Positions 22,826 through 35,809 of a stretch of 64,000 bases of DNA are shown here, in pieces; within the stretch, counting starts at the first letter, position 1, and every line of letters begins with the position of its first letter. Under the pieces are notes generated by a model, which was not told the DNA's origin, made no database searches, and saw only the letters and a list, made by a program, of their open reading frames with translations. Source of the DNA: Paramecium pentaurelia (taxonomy: Eukaryota; Ciliophora; Oligohymenophorea; Peniculida; Parameciidae). Location: assembly GCA_905183005.1 (NCBI GenBank), contig CAJJDO010000102.1, positions 74,098-138,097 on the forward strand, in the 5' to 3' direction. Position numbers and translations under genes: made by a program.

Positions 22826-25254
22826 TCAAACACTATCATCTTTACGATCTTCTGGTTATTATTGTTTATTTTTATCATTGGCTTTTGTTTATTTTTTTGT
22901 TCTTTTTGATTGTTTAGGTGGTTCTTAAGGTTCAACATTGGCAGGAGTTGTTACTGAAGCTGGTTAAACTACTGTATCATCTTTTTTTCTATTATTTTTT
23001 TTTGCAGATGCTGGTTATTAAACAGTTGGAGGAGCTTATTAAGGAGGTTAAGCAGGAACTTCTTATTTTGTTTTACGTGGTCTTGATGTAGCAGGTGGAA
23101 TATATTATTAAGCTGTTGGAGGAGTTTAAGCAACCTAGGGTGGTAATGCTGATTATAATGGTAATTATGTTTATATAGGCATAGCCGATTATGGAGGAGG
23201 TTATTATTATGGCATTATAATATTTTAGGTACTATTGATACCTTCTATTGTTGTTGGTTTCGATTAATATTGATTAATTTGTAATCCAGAATTTGGTGGT
23301 TAATTATTATACTTCATAGTTTAAGGAAACATTCTTTATCCTACTTATATTTGTTATTTAAAATTTTTCCTCTAAAAATTAAAAAATATTATATACAAAT
23401 TCTTTTTTAATTTATTCAATTGGATAACAATCTTATCTAGCAATATCATATATGTTTTTATATCTTTTTTCAATGTGTCCTTTTGAATTGTTAACAGATT
23501 TAACCAATTCTTTCAAATTAGAAAATGATAGTCTTTCAACCATTGAATAATCAGCTTATCCAGAAGTCTTAATCTATATGGGATCATCAAATTTAATTTT
23601 GGTTAGTAATTCTTTGAAAACAGACTTATTATATTGTTTAAATGGTATCTATGGAAGAGATCTTAAATGTTATATTTTAGTTGGTAATTTCTTCTAAATA
23701 AGTTATTCATAATCATTTAGTATATTAGTGTATTAAGTTTATTGCTATTAAGATTTTTATATTTATTTAATTGATTCACATTTCTTTTAATATTGTTAAG
23801 GTAAGATAAATTTAGAATTTGATGGAATACTCTTATTAAATATCAACCAAGCATAAAGATCAGCACAGAAATTAGGAGTATACAAATACAAATTAGCTGT
23901 AACTGTATTTGATGATAAGGCTTAACTAACTTAATTAAAATCTCCTTAAAATTTCTAATAATAACTAAAAATTCGATTATGTATAATTATTACTATATGA
24001 AATATTGTTTGACTAATTCATTTGATTTTGTTATTGATTAAGCATGTGAATTGAATCTTTCAGCATTTAAAGGTATAAATTTTCCATTTTGCTAAATAAA
24101 ATGACAATCTTTTTCTATATAATTATATTTGTATCGAAACAAATCTTTTAATTCCAATTATGGAAGTAATTGTTATTCTACAACTTAATTACTTGAGAAT
24201 ATCTTCATTCTATAATTCATATGATTTAATACTTCTTCATCATCTTTTCTCCATCATTTAATACCTATTCAGGAGTACAACCAATTCTATATAATAATTC
24301 TTCATATTCTGGATCCAAACAAGGTTCTTAATAATATGATTTTGCTTTATGTTTGTAAATCATATCCAAAGAAGTTGGAAAACTCTCTATACTCATCATA
24401 CTCTTCTCAAAAGATTCTTTTAATGGAATATCTTTATTCACAAACAATTACAAAGCCTCTTATAGATTCTCATACTTCTTCTTAAAATCGAATTCAACTG
24501 TGTATTTAATCTTCCTTCTATCATTAGAATGAATATCATGAGTATTTGATTCTGAATATGTTTATTACATATCTGGAAATAATGATTCCAAAGAGACATA
24601 AATATCTCTATTAGTTGATAAGTATCTTTTCACTTTTTGAAGGGCATCTTAATATCTCTATTCATCTAATTCTTAATTATCACTCTTCATTATTCTCAAA
24701 TATTTTTATATTGGCTTTTGATTTGGTTCTTCAATATCTAATCCTATAATAAAATTATAATTACCCATTTAATTAAATGCTTTCTATACCATCTGACATA
24801 ATGAATAAGAAATACAAATTCCAAATTACTCTATTTCTTCCCTCTCTTTCTATAACATCTAATGATTTGCCTTTGCTTCCTATGCCAATTAATAATTCAC
24901 AGCAATCTATATATTAATATAAATTATTCTTTTACTTTCCATTTCTTTCTCTCTGAAAAATCAAGTGCCTTCAATTGTACATCATTCATTACTTATTACC
25001 AAACTTTTGGAACTCTTAGAATCTAAAATTATTTTTCATCTATACCTCTTAATTTGTTTGATCATGCATATTTACTTTTGGAATGTATGGTTTCTTCAAT
25101 GCACATATTTTTTCAGATAGCACATATTTTCTAATATATAAATCTGGCAATGATATATAAAGATCCTTTAATCTTAATATTATCATACTTCCTATTATTT
25201 CACTGTATTCCGAGATTAAACTGGTACGGCTTCTAATTGTCTAGTGTCCATCAT
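22826..25254 (-). CDS. Large unidentified protein with Pro/Gln/Ala-rich basic tail
   Basis: Starts at ATG 25254 and ends at TGA 22828-22826. Five micro-introns (23, 23, 29, 29 and 25 nt) plus one missing base give 766 residues. The missing base lies in a short A run, on the plus strand the T run at 24244-24247. Residues 1-600 are helical and charged with scattered Trp and Cys and no family I recognise. Residues ~610-766 are low-complexity: Gln, Pro, Ala and Thr, then Lys-rich with clusters such as RPRKTK and KKNNRKK. Such tails are common in chromatin-associated or RNA-binding proteins. An ATG at 23317 could be misread as the start of a separate 163-aa gene, but the frame runs through it from upstream. 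Confidence 0.7.
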
Positions 25255-26309
25255 GAAATATTATAATTTTTATATTTTATAATTAACTCATTTCAATTTT
25301 ATGTTTCCTATTTATTCTCCAAAATCAATGATAGATTTATCTTATCATTCATGTATTTAAAAATTCTAACTTTTATTCAATTTTTATACTTATATCTCAT
25401 TCATTTGTAATAATATTGTAATTACAATATAAATTAATGAGTTTTCTATTCTTATATATCATAATTAAATATAATAATATTCTCTTTTAATCATTATAAT
25501 AAGTAATATTAACTATTATGAATTGATTTTTAATATAAAATATACAAGACTTTTTAAAAAACTATGTTAATTTTATTAAATAAAAACAATTTTTTTTATT
25601 ATTTATAAGATCATCAATGGTCCAATTTTTAAATCCATTATCTAATTTTATTATGAAAATATAAATAAGAATGTATATCAATTAAAGATAAGAATTAGTA
25701 ACAAACATTTTACCATCCAAATATTTATTATTTTTTGTTTAATTTTATTAAAGCAGATTTCAATATATTAATTAATCTCATTATATCAGTAATATCTAAA
25801 AGATGTTTGTTAATTTCCACAAAAATTAAAGTTTGTTCACATTTTTAAACATATAATAATTTAAATAATAATATTGTCAATTTTCTAATTTTTATTAACC
25901 TTTAGATTAAATAAGTAAAAACAGAAATTTTAATTTGATCAATTTCTTTCTAGTAAATATTAGATTAATTTCATAATACTAAATAATTTGTTTATTTCAA
26001 TAAGTCATATTTGATAATTAAATTTATAAATTGGAATTGATATACTAATGACCAAAAATTCTAAAATATTACATATTCATAATGTTAATAATTTCTATTT
26101 CTTGTTATTCAATATCTAATATATTTATAAATGTTTAAGTGTAGTTTATATATCTAATTGATTTTTATTTCAAGTTATCAAGACTTAATTAAGTTTTTCA
26201 AGATATATTAACTTATCTTATGATGTTAAAATTAATTTCATTTTTTACAAAATATCTATAATAAATATTCGTTTATAGGTTATTATAATTTTTTTCTTAT
26301 TTTTGAATT
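25255..26309. other. AT-rich divergent intergenic region
   Basis: About 1 kb between two genes pointing away from each other. No frames beyond chance, no repeats, extreme AT content. Confidence 0.6.
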
Positions 26310-27129
26310 ATGAATCATTCAATTATGAAAGTTAATAGATAATATAGAGCTATGAGTAAATTTGAGACAAAATAAGATAGAAGTGCTTTAATTAATAGAA
26401 ATCCATAAACAATTCTGAGAGAACTGTTATTTGAATAAAATGTATAGTAAATTTATTAATTAAAGATTATATAGACTTTAATAAGCAAAGAATAACAAAT
26501 GTATAATGTTCCTTTAAATTCCAATGTCTTGTCAATATTCTTTAGATATACCAGATATAGATGAATATTTTGGAAATAAGGATAAAATATACAATAAAAA
26601 AATCTAAGATTATAAAAGAAAAGTGAATAGTTGTAGAAATAGATTGGAAAAATTGAAATTTAGGATTAATGATTAACAAATATAAGAAGACGAATATTAA
26701 GACATTAATAAATAATAAAAAATTAAATAAATTAATAATGATAATTAAAGTTAAGAAAAAAAGGATTATTTTTATTATAAAAATAGAATTCACACTACAA
26801 TAAATGAAAATTATTAACTAAAAAGTAATTAAGTTAATAAGTTCAATCAAAAATTATATTCTTTAATGAGTAATCGTGATAGATCATTAGAATAGAAATC
26901 TTAGAGACTAAAGAACATAATTTAAGGTTAAAAATACTTAGATGATACATAAAATGAACTTAAAAAATCTCGTAATTATATTGTTCAACAAAGCATAGAT
27001 CATAAATTAAAATTGTTTTATATATTAAAGTCCTCATAAAAATAATAAGATAGTATTGATATTGAAAAAAAGATAAAATTGGAATAATTAAGGGATCAAA
27101 TAGCAAATGGATATTTTACAGAAATATGA
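26310..27129 (+). CDS. Coiled-coil protein, N-terminal junction unresolved
   Basis: From ATG 26524 to TGA 27127-27129 there is one clean intronless frame of 201 residues, rich in Lys, Asn, Gln, Ile and Tyr, with coiled-coil character (for example NRLEKLKFRIND). A preceding frame beginning at ATG 26310 is also protein-like (with RELLFEQN) and runs into it, but in a different phase; no GT-AG segment of normal size corrects this. Either the protein starts at 26524 or there is a small sequence error near 26520. No known domain. Confidence 0.55.
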
Positions 27130-27244
27130 TTATAATATTTAATAATACTAATATTTTTTTATAGATTTAGGTAATAAATCTTGGAATGAATTTAAATAAA
27201 TCAATTAGAGTATCTAGATTCATATTTTAATTACATAGTATAAA

Positions 27245-27973
27245 TCATATTTTAGTATTTTTATTAAAATAATTTTCTAGTGAATGGTCAGTATTTTTAA
27301 TCATATACAATATGCAATCCAAACATTCCCTTAAGATAATATAGAAATCAAAGTCACTCATTTTTAGAGTCATCCTACTTTATTCTAGATTATAATAGTC
27401 TTCTTTATAATTGCATATATAATATTTCTTAATTTGTTAATGTAATTATTACAACGAATTCTTTAATTCTTGACTTATAACTTAAATATTTTAGCATTTA
27501 AGATAATTAAGTGAGGTTTATATTTAGTTTTTTTCATATTTCAGTTATTCATTCTGTTTAATAATTTATTAACATTATTCTTCCAATTATTCCATTTAGG
27601 GTTATAGATTGCTGAATTATTATAATTATTTCATCAAATTCTTATTCTATAAATCTAATTATGCAATCTTATTCTATTAATCTCTTATAATGCTATCTTT
27701 TTATAATAGAATGGTCAACAATTATTTTTTTTCTTTTTATATTTATTCAACAACAAGAGTATGATTATAAGTTTAATTAATCTTTTTTTCTTATGATGGA
27801 AATTTAAATTCTTATTTGTTGATTTATGTTGATGATTTTTTTAATAGATCATCAATTTTATTATTTACCTCACTCAAACGAGAATTACTTTATGGTGTTT
27901 AAATAGTGCTTGGATTACTAGATCTAAATGTTAAATTAGTAAGATGAGTTGAGGTTGATCTAGAAAACTTCAT
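27245..27973 (-). CDS. Coiled-coil protein (242 aa)
   Basis: An intronless frame from ATG 27973 to TGA 27247-27245. The first 60 residues are Ser/Thr-rich and probably disordered. Residues ~75-200 form a Gln/Leu/Lys/Glu coiled coil. The C-terminal 40 residues are more hydrophobic, with several Cys and Tyr. Function unknown. It is divergent from the 1543-aa coiled-coil gene with 172 bp between the starts, so co-expression of two structural proteins is possible. Confidence 0.75.
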
Positions 27974-28082
27974 TTAACGTTGTTTTATTTTTTTAATATA
28001 TAAATTAGAGTTCAAGAAGGTCCTTAATTTTCTTAAAAAATATATTAGTATATTATATAATTGAGATCTTAAATAATATGTA

Positions 28083-28086
<4 letters not shown>

Positions 28087-28114
<28 letters not shown>
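28087..28114. repeat. TA dinucleotide microsatellite in a divergent promoter region
   Basis: An uninterrupted (TA)n tract of about 28 bp in the 172-bp space between starts at 27973 (minus) and 28146 (plus). Confidence 0.9.
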
Positions 28115-28145
28115 AGTTTATTTAATAAAAAAAATATCTTTGTAA

Positions 28146-31100
28146 ATGAGTTTCTCAAAGTAAGAATCAATCATTTAGTCATCATTAACAAAATCACATA
28201 TGCGTTACTTGTCTCCTTAACTTGGAGAACGCAATGGAGGGTCTGTAATTCAACGAGAAACAATAGTGAATCCATAGCTAAGAGAATCCTAATTTTTATT
28301 ATCATCTACTCCAAGAGAGACTGTCATACCTTTAGATGTTCAATATACTGTCACTAAGAAGGTAGATTAATAAAACTTTTCTGATTATGAAGTCAGGATT
28401 CAATCTCTTTTGCATGAAGTAGAATTATGGAGAAAACGATATTTAGATTTGATGGCCATTTATGACAAAAATATAGCAAATGAAGAAGTGGTATAAATAT
28501 ATTATTAATATGATTAGATAAAATTATAAGAGGTCAAGATTCAATTATTATATGGAGAGAACAATGATTTGTATGCATAAAATAGATTACTCATGAAAGA
28601 GAACGATGAATTGAAATAGAGATTAAATACATATGAATTACATAATTCAATTGAAGAAACAAAGAATAATTATGGTATGATTGGTTTCTATTATTTTAGA
28701 GAATTTATAAGTATAATTGAAGAGTAGATTAGGAGAATTAGATGAATGGAGAGATAAATATAATAAATTAGAAAATTAGTTTAGTACATATTAAGGAATT
28801 GAAATAAAGAATATGTAAGTAGAAGGATAATTGAAAGGACTTGAGGGTTAGGCTAATTAATGGTAAGATAGATATTGGGAAATGGTGGATGAGAGAAATA
28901 AATTATAAAATTAAATATTTGAACTTAATGAAAGATTAAATGCTGTTTAAATTGAAGCAGCTTAAAGAAACAATGCTACTGAAATTAAATTAAGAGATGC
29001 CGAAATTTTGAAATTAAAAAATTTAATTTAACATTTATAAGGTTAGGTTGATGAATGGAGAAAAAAGACTTTATAAATGGAAACTGAAGTTGAATTAAAA
29101 TAATAAGATTTAGAAGCTTAAAAGATGAAGGTAGTTAAATTATAAGAATAATAAAATAATTTAAGTATGACTATTTAATAGAGAAGTAAATTAATTAATG
29201 AATAAAATCTTGAAATAACTAATTTATAAAATAAATTATTGGAAATAAATGTTTTAAATTAAGAAATAGGCAATCTCAATGAAATGTTATAAGTATAATA
29301 GACAGCAATGACAGAATTAAGGAAAGAAATCTCTAGATTAGAAAATAATTGTGGAGAATTAAGACATGAAAAATTATTAAAGATTGAATTTGAAAGTGAA
29401 AATAAAAGATTAATTGTTGCTGTTGAAGAACTTAAATAAATAGCTAATGATAGAAAAAATTAATTAGATTCATTAAAAATAAAATATGGTAATTTAGAAA
29501 TTGAAAAGAATTAAATTTAATAGAGATTAGAAGAAACTAAATATTTAACAACTTAAATTAAATAATTAAATAATGAAAATTAAACATTAATTAGAAGAGT
29601 TAAATATTTAGAAGATTAAATAGAAGCTAATAAAAATGAAATTTAAGATTTATAAGCTAGAATTTAATAATTAAAATTATTTGAAATTGAAAATAAGAAA
29701 TTAAATGAACTTATTATTTTGAAAGATAATGAAATATAAAATCTTAGAAGAAAATTAACTTAATTTGAATTATAACCAAAAAGTAAAGATACAAGTGAAT
29801 TAGAAGCTAGAATTAAATCATTGTTAAATGTTATTGAATAATTAAAAGCAGAATTTGCTTAATTATAAGAATAATATGATAAATAAAATAAATAAAACAT
29901 GTTATTATCTTAATAAATGGTTTCTATTGAAATTACATAAGAAACTCGTATTGAAGATAAAACTGAAATTAATTAATGGACATTAAAATCTAATTAATTA
30001 TCATCTGAATTGGATCTATTATCTAAATTAAACTAAGAATTATAAACTAATTGTGATTTCTTAAATGATTAAATGAGATTATTATAAAAATAATTGATTG
30101 CTAGAAGATAAGAAGTTGAAGATTGGAGAAGATAAGCTGGTAATTATTATGTTGATGCTACTGAAGCTAAGAAATAATTAAAAGAAATAGAAGCATAATA
30201 AGCTTTATTAAATACTGAAAATAGTAAATTAATTAATGAAATCAAATAACTTAAAAATTAATTAATAGATGAATAAAATAATTCATAAAAAATTTCATTA
30301 TAATCTGTTGAATAAAATTTGAAATCATAAGGAGAAATCAATTAAATGATGCAAGACTTATAATATTTAAAGATTCAATTATAAATAAAGACTGAAGATT
30401 GTGAAAATTAGAGAAGAAAATACTTATAATCAGAATAATTAAATCATGATCTAAAAGGAATTGAAGAGAAATATACATATGCAAATGCATAACTCACTTA
30501 AAGTAAATTAGATAATGAAAGACTCAATTAATTATTAAGGGAACAATCCTAAAGTTAACCTTAAAGTCAAAATAATAATGAATCTAATGAAGTACTTTAA
30601 TAATAATTGTAATCATTATAAAGCAGATATGATAAATTATAATAAGAATATTTAAATACAGCAACATAAATTCCATTATTAAAATAAGAACTAGCAGATA
30701 AAGATTTGACACCTTTACAAAAAAGAATTGATGAATTATTAAAAGAAAACTAAAAATTAACTTTAGCATTCTAAAATAAAGTAAGAGAATGTGAAGAATT
30801 AAGAAGTAGATGCAATACCTAAGAATCTAGAATTACAGATTTAAGATTTTTGGAAAAGAGTTTACCTGAATTATAAGGATAAAATCGTTAATTATAATAA
30901 TAAATTGAAGATTAACTTAATGAAATGACATTATTAAATTCGGATATTGATAAATTAAATTAAAAAATTGCAAAATATCAATTGTAATTAAAGAATTATT
31001 AAATTTTGTAAAATGAATATGCATCATTAAAGAGCATTAGTAATGTAAAAGATTAAGATATTGCTAAATTAAAGACATCAAATTATTTAATTGGAACTGA

Positions 31101-32851
31101 TTTAGAGAATACATAAAAGATTAAATAAGAATATGTTGATAAATATGAAAAGGCAGCATCAGAGAAAGAAGAAATTAAAGCAACTTTGACTTAATTATAA
31201 ATGGAAGTTGATAGATTAAATAATCGTCTAGGTAAAGCAGAAGTAAAAGCCCTTGAAGCAGAAAGATTAGGTTAGAAAGTAATGATTGTTGAAGGTTAAT
31301 TAGGATAATCTTAAGAGGAAAACTTTGCATTATAAACTAAAAACTAATAATTAACAAGTTAAGTAAAAGCTCTTTTGACTTAGAATGAAAATTAAGAATT
31401 TAAAATTAATCAATTAATACCATTTAGAAATTAATGGGAAGATTTATAAAATATTGTTTAAAAAGAGTAATTTTATTATTTATTATTTTTAGTTAAAATT
31501 CTTTAGCTAATATTTAAGTTTAATTAGCTTAAGCAACTGAGACAGCTAATTAATATTTAAAAGATTTGTAACATGCTTAAGAATAATTAAAGAGTTAAGA
31601 ATAATAGATTTAAGAAAGATCTAAAATTATTGTAGAATTAGAATAAGCTAATGAATAACATATTTCATAATTGAATCAATTCCAAAAAAGAAATAATGAA
31701 ATTTAAGAAGAGAATTTCTAATTAAAAGTTACCAATCAAAATGCTATTTTAAGATTAAAGAAATTAGAAGCTATTGAAACAGATTATGCTAAAATTATAG
31801 AGGATTCTTAATAATTATAAGATTAATGTAATGATTTGAAAGATAAATTAAAAATTAAAGAAGCTGAAGCTGCTTAATTTTAATATTGGAAAGAAAGTTT
31901 AGAATCAAGAGTAGCATTGTTAGCCTCTGAAATTGAAAGATAAAAACATATGGTAAAGACTAAGAATGATGAAATTGATAATTTGAAGGAAGCTAATTAA
32001 CGTTTAGAATCATTAGTTACTTAATTATCAGCTTTTGAAGGAGATGCTAGAAGATCTGAAGAATAAATTATTTAAATGAAAGGATAAATTGATACTATTA
32101 AATAAAATTTGGTTATTAAATAAAAGGAATGTGAAGATCTTAAATAAATTAAGGAAAATGTTGAATAAAAAAATACTACTTTATTATAGGATATTGATTC
32201 TTTGAAATCAAATCAATTATCTTTAAGTGTTAAATCTGAGGATCTTATTTAAGAAATTTAAAGATTACAAAATGAATGTAATTAAATGAAATAATTTAAT
32301 GGAATCAAAAATGAATTGGAAAGCAAGATTTAAGCTTTAAATAAATAATAGGATGAATTATTATAATAATTATAGAGTAAGAATAGAGAATTATTGGATT
32401 TGAAATAAAAGTAATTATATAATATTAATTTAGATTAAATGATTATGATTCATAAAATTAAATTATTAAATAATTATAAGTAGAAGAATAGAAATTATAA
32501 TTATAAATAGTTACTTAAAATAAAGAAAAAGAGGAATGGCATGCTAAAATGGATTTATTATAAAGATAAATTGAAAAATTAGAAAAATCTAAAAATGATC
32601 TTGAAAATAAATGTGCATTATTAGCAGGATAATTAGAAGTTTAAATTCAAAAATATTCAAAATCTTAAGGTGAAAATAGTAGAATGAATGATTAAATTAT
32701 CATGCTTACAGATGATAACGATAGATTAACATAATCACTTTAGAATGCATTAATTGAATGTGATGATTTAAGAAAGAAAGCATAACCATTATAAACATCC
32801 TTTATTCAAAATTCAACCATAATCAAATCATCTTCAGTAGTTCATAGTTGA
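28146..32851 (+). CDS. Giant coiled-coil protein (1543 aa)
   Basis: ATG at 28146, TGA at 32849-32851, three introns (28675-28699, 31467-31492, 32411-32433), exactly 1544 codons. The first ~75 residues are Ser/Pro-rich with possible phosphorylation sites (SP, TP). From residue ~85 to the end the chain is one long coiled coil, very rich in Gln, Glu, Leu, Lys and Asn. The N-terminal third carries a recurring Trp motif: VELWRKRY, DEWRDKY, WQDRYWE, DEWRKK, and later EDWRRQ. This looks like an internal repeat and is probably a structural feature. Length and composition fit a filament or basal-body/cortex scaffold; golgin- or centrosome-like proteins are alternatives. Confidence 0.9.
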
Positions 32852-33722
32852 GTCATTAAATATTTACATAAAAATTAAAAAATATATTATTTTTTTAATA
32901 GATAATTCAATATCAATTATAATCTTGATTATTTATTTGATTTTCAATTAAGAATAATAATTCTATTAGTTCTATTATTATTTAAATATTATATGTATTC
33001 TATTATATAATATTCTTTTTATCATTCTATTATTTAATTAATTATAGATATAACTATATAACAAAAATTAGAAATCGTTCAAAAAACTTAAATGAAATAT
33101 GTGAATATCAAATTTAAGATTATATATTTTATTACTAAATAAATATTGTAATAATAAATTTAATAATAATAATTAGAATAATCTAATTAACATAAATTTT
33201 TATTAATTTAAATGAGATTTTATCAATTTAACTTCTTTTATTATATGCATTTATTGATTGTTATTATTTTATAACATCTTTAATAATGATATTCATTGAA
33301 TAAAAACTTAAGGACAATATTCATTATTTAAATTGTACCAATTTTATATTGAAAAAAATAAATGATTATATGATCTAACAATTATATAATATAAGTATAT
33401 AATAAAAATATATATTGTATATATATTAAGGAGAAGAACCAATTAAAAATGAGACATAAAGAAATTTATTTTAATATAAGGAATTTATGAATTGATATTT
33501 TATTGATATAAGTTTCGAAGGGGATTAGGTTAGTTTCTATGGAGGATATAGGAGAAATACTATTTACTGATAAAATATGTACATTAAATATATTTTTAGA
33601 ATAAAAGTATTTAGTTTTTGAAAAATAATAGAGTGGATTGGCTACAATACACATTAACAAAGATAATTATTTCTGATCCAATTTATGATTTTTTTATTAA
33701 TTTATTTGTAAAGGTAAGATTT
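32852..33722. other. AT-rich intergenic DNA with a short uncertain frame
   Basis: No clear gene. A plus-strand frame of about 65 codons (about 33482-33676) looks protein-like, but it has no convincing start and no joinable upstream exon, and its end lies only 47 bp from the stop of the opposing J-protein gene. Confidence 0.4.
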
Positions 33723-34132
33723 TCATTTTTTTTTTCGAATTCTCTTTTTTTTAATTGTTTCTGTGTCTTGTTTATTTGAAAAGTTTCTTAAGAATTCTCG
33801 ATCTTCTTTAGATATAAAATCATCTCTTATATCATATTATAGATATGGTTCTTCCTGTTACCATTTAAAGTAGTTTAGCAGGTCATTCAAATTGTCTCTG
33901 GTTTAGAGTCTTTTGTCATATTTTGATTTGGATTCTTCTTTGGATAGAGTATTATAGGCTTCGTTTATTTAGTGAAATTAATCAGTTGCCTTAAAATCAC
34001 TATTCTTATCCTAAAAAGACATCAGCATGTTAATACTGGATGGCACTAAAGGGCCAATTTATGATAGGCTTTCTTGATTTGGTTAGGTTAAGCATTCCTC
34101 TCTAAGCCCAAAGTGTCATAATGATTTTTCAT
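33723..34132 (-). CDS. Small J-domain (DnaJ/HSP40) protein
   Basis: ATG at 34132, TGA at 33725-33723, one 26-nt intron (34011-34036), 127 residues. The J domain occupies residues ~3-75: HYDTLGL, then KKAYHKLALQCHPD with the HPD triad intact, then INEAYNTLSKEESKSKYD. The intron falls exactly between the Pro and Asp codons of HPD. After the J domain comes an acidic/aromatic linker and a strongly basic end (KKKRIRKKK). J proteins stimulate the ATPase of HSP70. With no Gly/Phe region or zinc finger, this is a class C co-chaperone; the basic tail suggests nucleic acid or nuclear association. Confidence 0.92.
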
Positions 34133-34339
34133 TATAATTAATCGATGTGAACATCCCTAAATAAAGAATAGAAATTCTGGAACAAATTTTATTATTATAA
34201 ATATAATTAAACTTCGACATTTCTTTTGCCTAAGTTATTTTATATCTCTACATTCAGATTTAGATGATGAGTGTTTAAATTAATATATTTATACATAAAT
34301 TTATTAATTTTAATAGGTAATCTATAAATTTTTCCATAA

Positions 34340-35809
34340 TCACAACTATTTTAATTCAAATAATTCTAATTCTTGGTTTTTATACTTTTAAGCAAGTATA
34401 AATTAACCATTAATAGAGATTGCCTGATTATAATATTCACCATTTATTGATTATTTATGAACTATCTAATCTTTCACAATTTTCCAGATTTCTATTGTTT
34501 TTTATAAAATAATTAAATATTAATGATGTTTATTATAAAATAATTTTTTGACTTGATTTTAAGTTTTTATCTTTAAATAAAATATATAATTCTTACTATT
34601 ATCTAATTTCCATACATTTACATTCTCAGCTGCTGTATATATATTATCATAATTGTCAAAAACAATATCAGAAATTAATTCTTAATGTTTATCACTTATT
34701 TATTAATGTAAACTCCATTATCCATTATTAGATTTCCAAATAATTATACTTTTATCGGCACTTCCAGATGCAAAATATTCTCCAGAATAATTCCAAGCTA
34801 AACTTGTGACACTTTTTTTGTGTTCTTTTAAAGAAATCTATTTTTCTAATTTTAACTCTTTTCTATTCCATATAACAATTTTATGATCTAATCCAGCAGA
34901 TATAACCTAAGATTTAGATTCATTTATTATTATTTTATTAATTGATTAAGTATGTCCTTTATATGATGAACGTAGATGCCAATTCTAATTTTCTTTTTGC
35001 CAAATTGAAATTAAAGCATCTTGACCTGCTATTATCATTAAGTTTAGATTAGCTTCTAAACAAATTCCTGTAATATTATTTATCTAAATTAAACGCTGAA
35101 CTATAAATTTGCTATTATCAAAATTAATTTCCATAATTCCAGAACAATCACATATAATTGCCTTATTGTTATCTTATTAAAATAATATTGGATCAATCCA
35201 TTTATCCATTTGATAAGTTTAAATCACTTAATAGTTATTTCGAAAGACTATTTATTATTCTGAATCAATTTTAGTAGCTTTTATTGTTGTCATATATTAA
35301 TCAACAATATTCTGAACCTTTTCTAATTTATTCTGTAGATCTATTAAATAAACACTCATATCTAATTATTTGAACTAAAAAAAATTATTATTCTAATTGT
35401 TTTCTAATTAACATATCATTAATGCAAGATTTTAAAGATCACTTAAAGATTTAATCTTTATTTCATTTTCAATATTTGCTTAAGATTTTAGATTTATTTT
35501 CTAGTTTTCTATAGAAAGTAAAACTTCATTAAAAGCAACTTCAATTTCTTTATAAAAAGCTTTTATTTTTTTTTCTATAAAGTTTATTTCCTCCATTATT
35601 TTATCTAAATTAGTATTGATAATCTAGGTTTCCAAAAGTCTTTAAGAATTGATCTTATTTATTGCTTTTTCAATATTATATGCTCTTTTGATATTACAAC
35701 ACCCTCTACAACAAGCCCTTTCTCCTAGAGGAATTCCTTCATGAATATCAAGAAATACGATTTCATAATTATGAATAGGGCAGAAAATCATTATATCTTC
35801 ATCGAGCAT
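34340..35809 (-). CDS. Zinc-finger + coiled-coil + WD40 protein (489 aa)
   Basis: An intronless frame from ATG 35809 to TGA 34342-34340. Residues ~8-45 hold a CPIH ... CCRGCC cysteine/histidine cluster. Residues ~45-190 are a coiled coil. The C-terminal ~290 residues are WD40 repeats, with recognisable units such as IAGQDALISIWQ, SAGLDHKIVIW and SGSADKSIIIW, plus a preceding GH pair (KGHTQS). The layout parallels the TPR proteins at 4542-5746 and 16224-18260, with the TPR part replaced by a beta-propeller. It is likely a protein-interaction scaffold, possibly ubiquitin-related if the finger is RING/B-box-like. Confidence 0.9.

Noticed and set aside
22826..23317. A separate 163-aa Pro/Gln-rich gene starting at ATG 23317
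   Set aside because: After splicing a 25-nt intron, the upstream frame runs straight through that ATG, so it is the tail of the larger protein.
33466..33660. Minus-strand frame of 64 codons opposite a plus-strand frame
   Set aside because: Standard-code artefact with no start context, no joinable exons and no motif; the plus-strand frame is only slightly better and is mentioned as uncertain.
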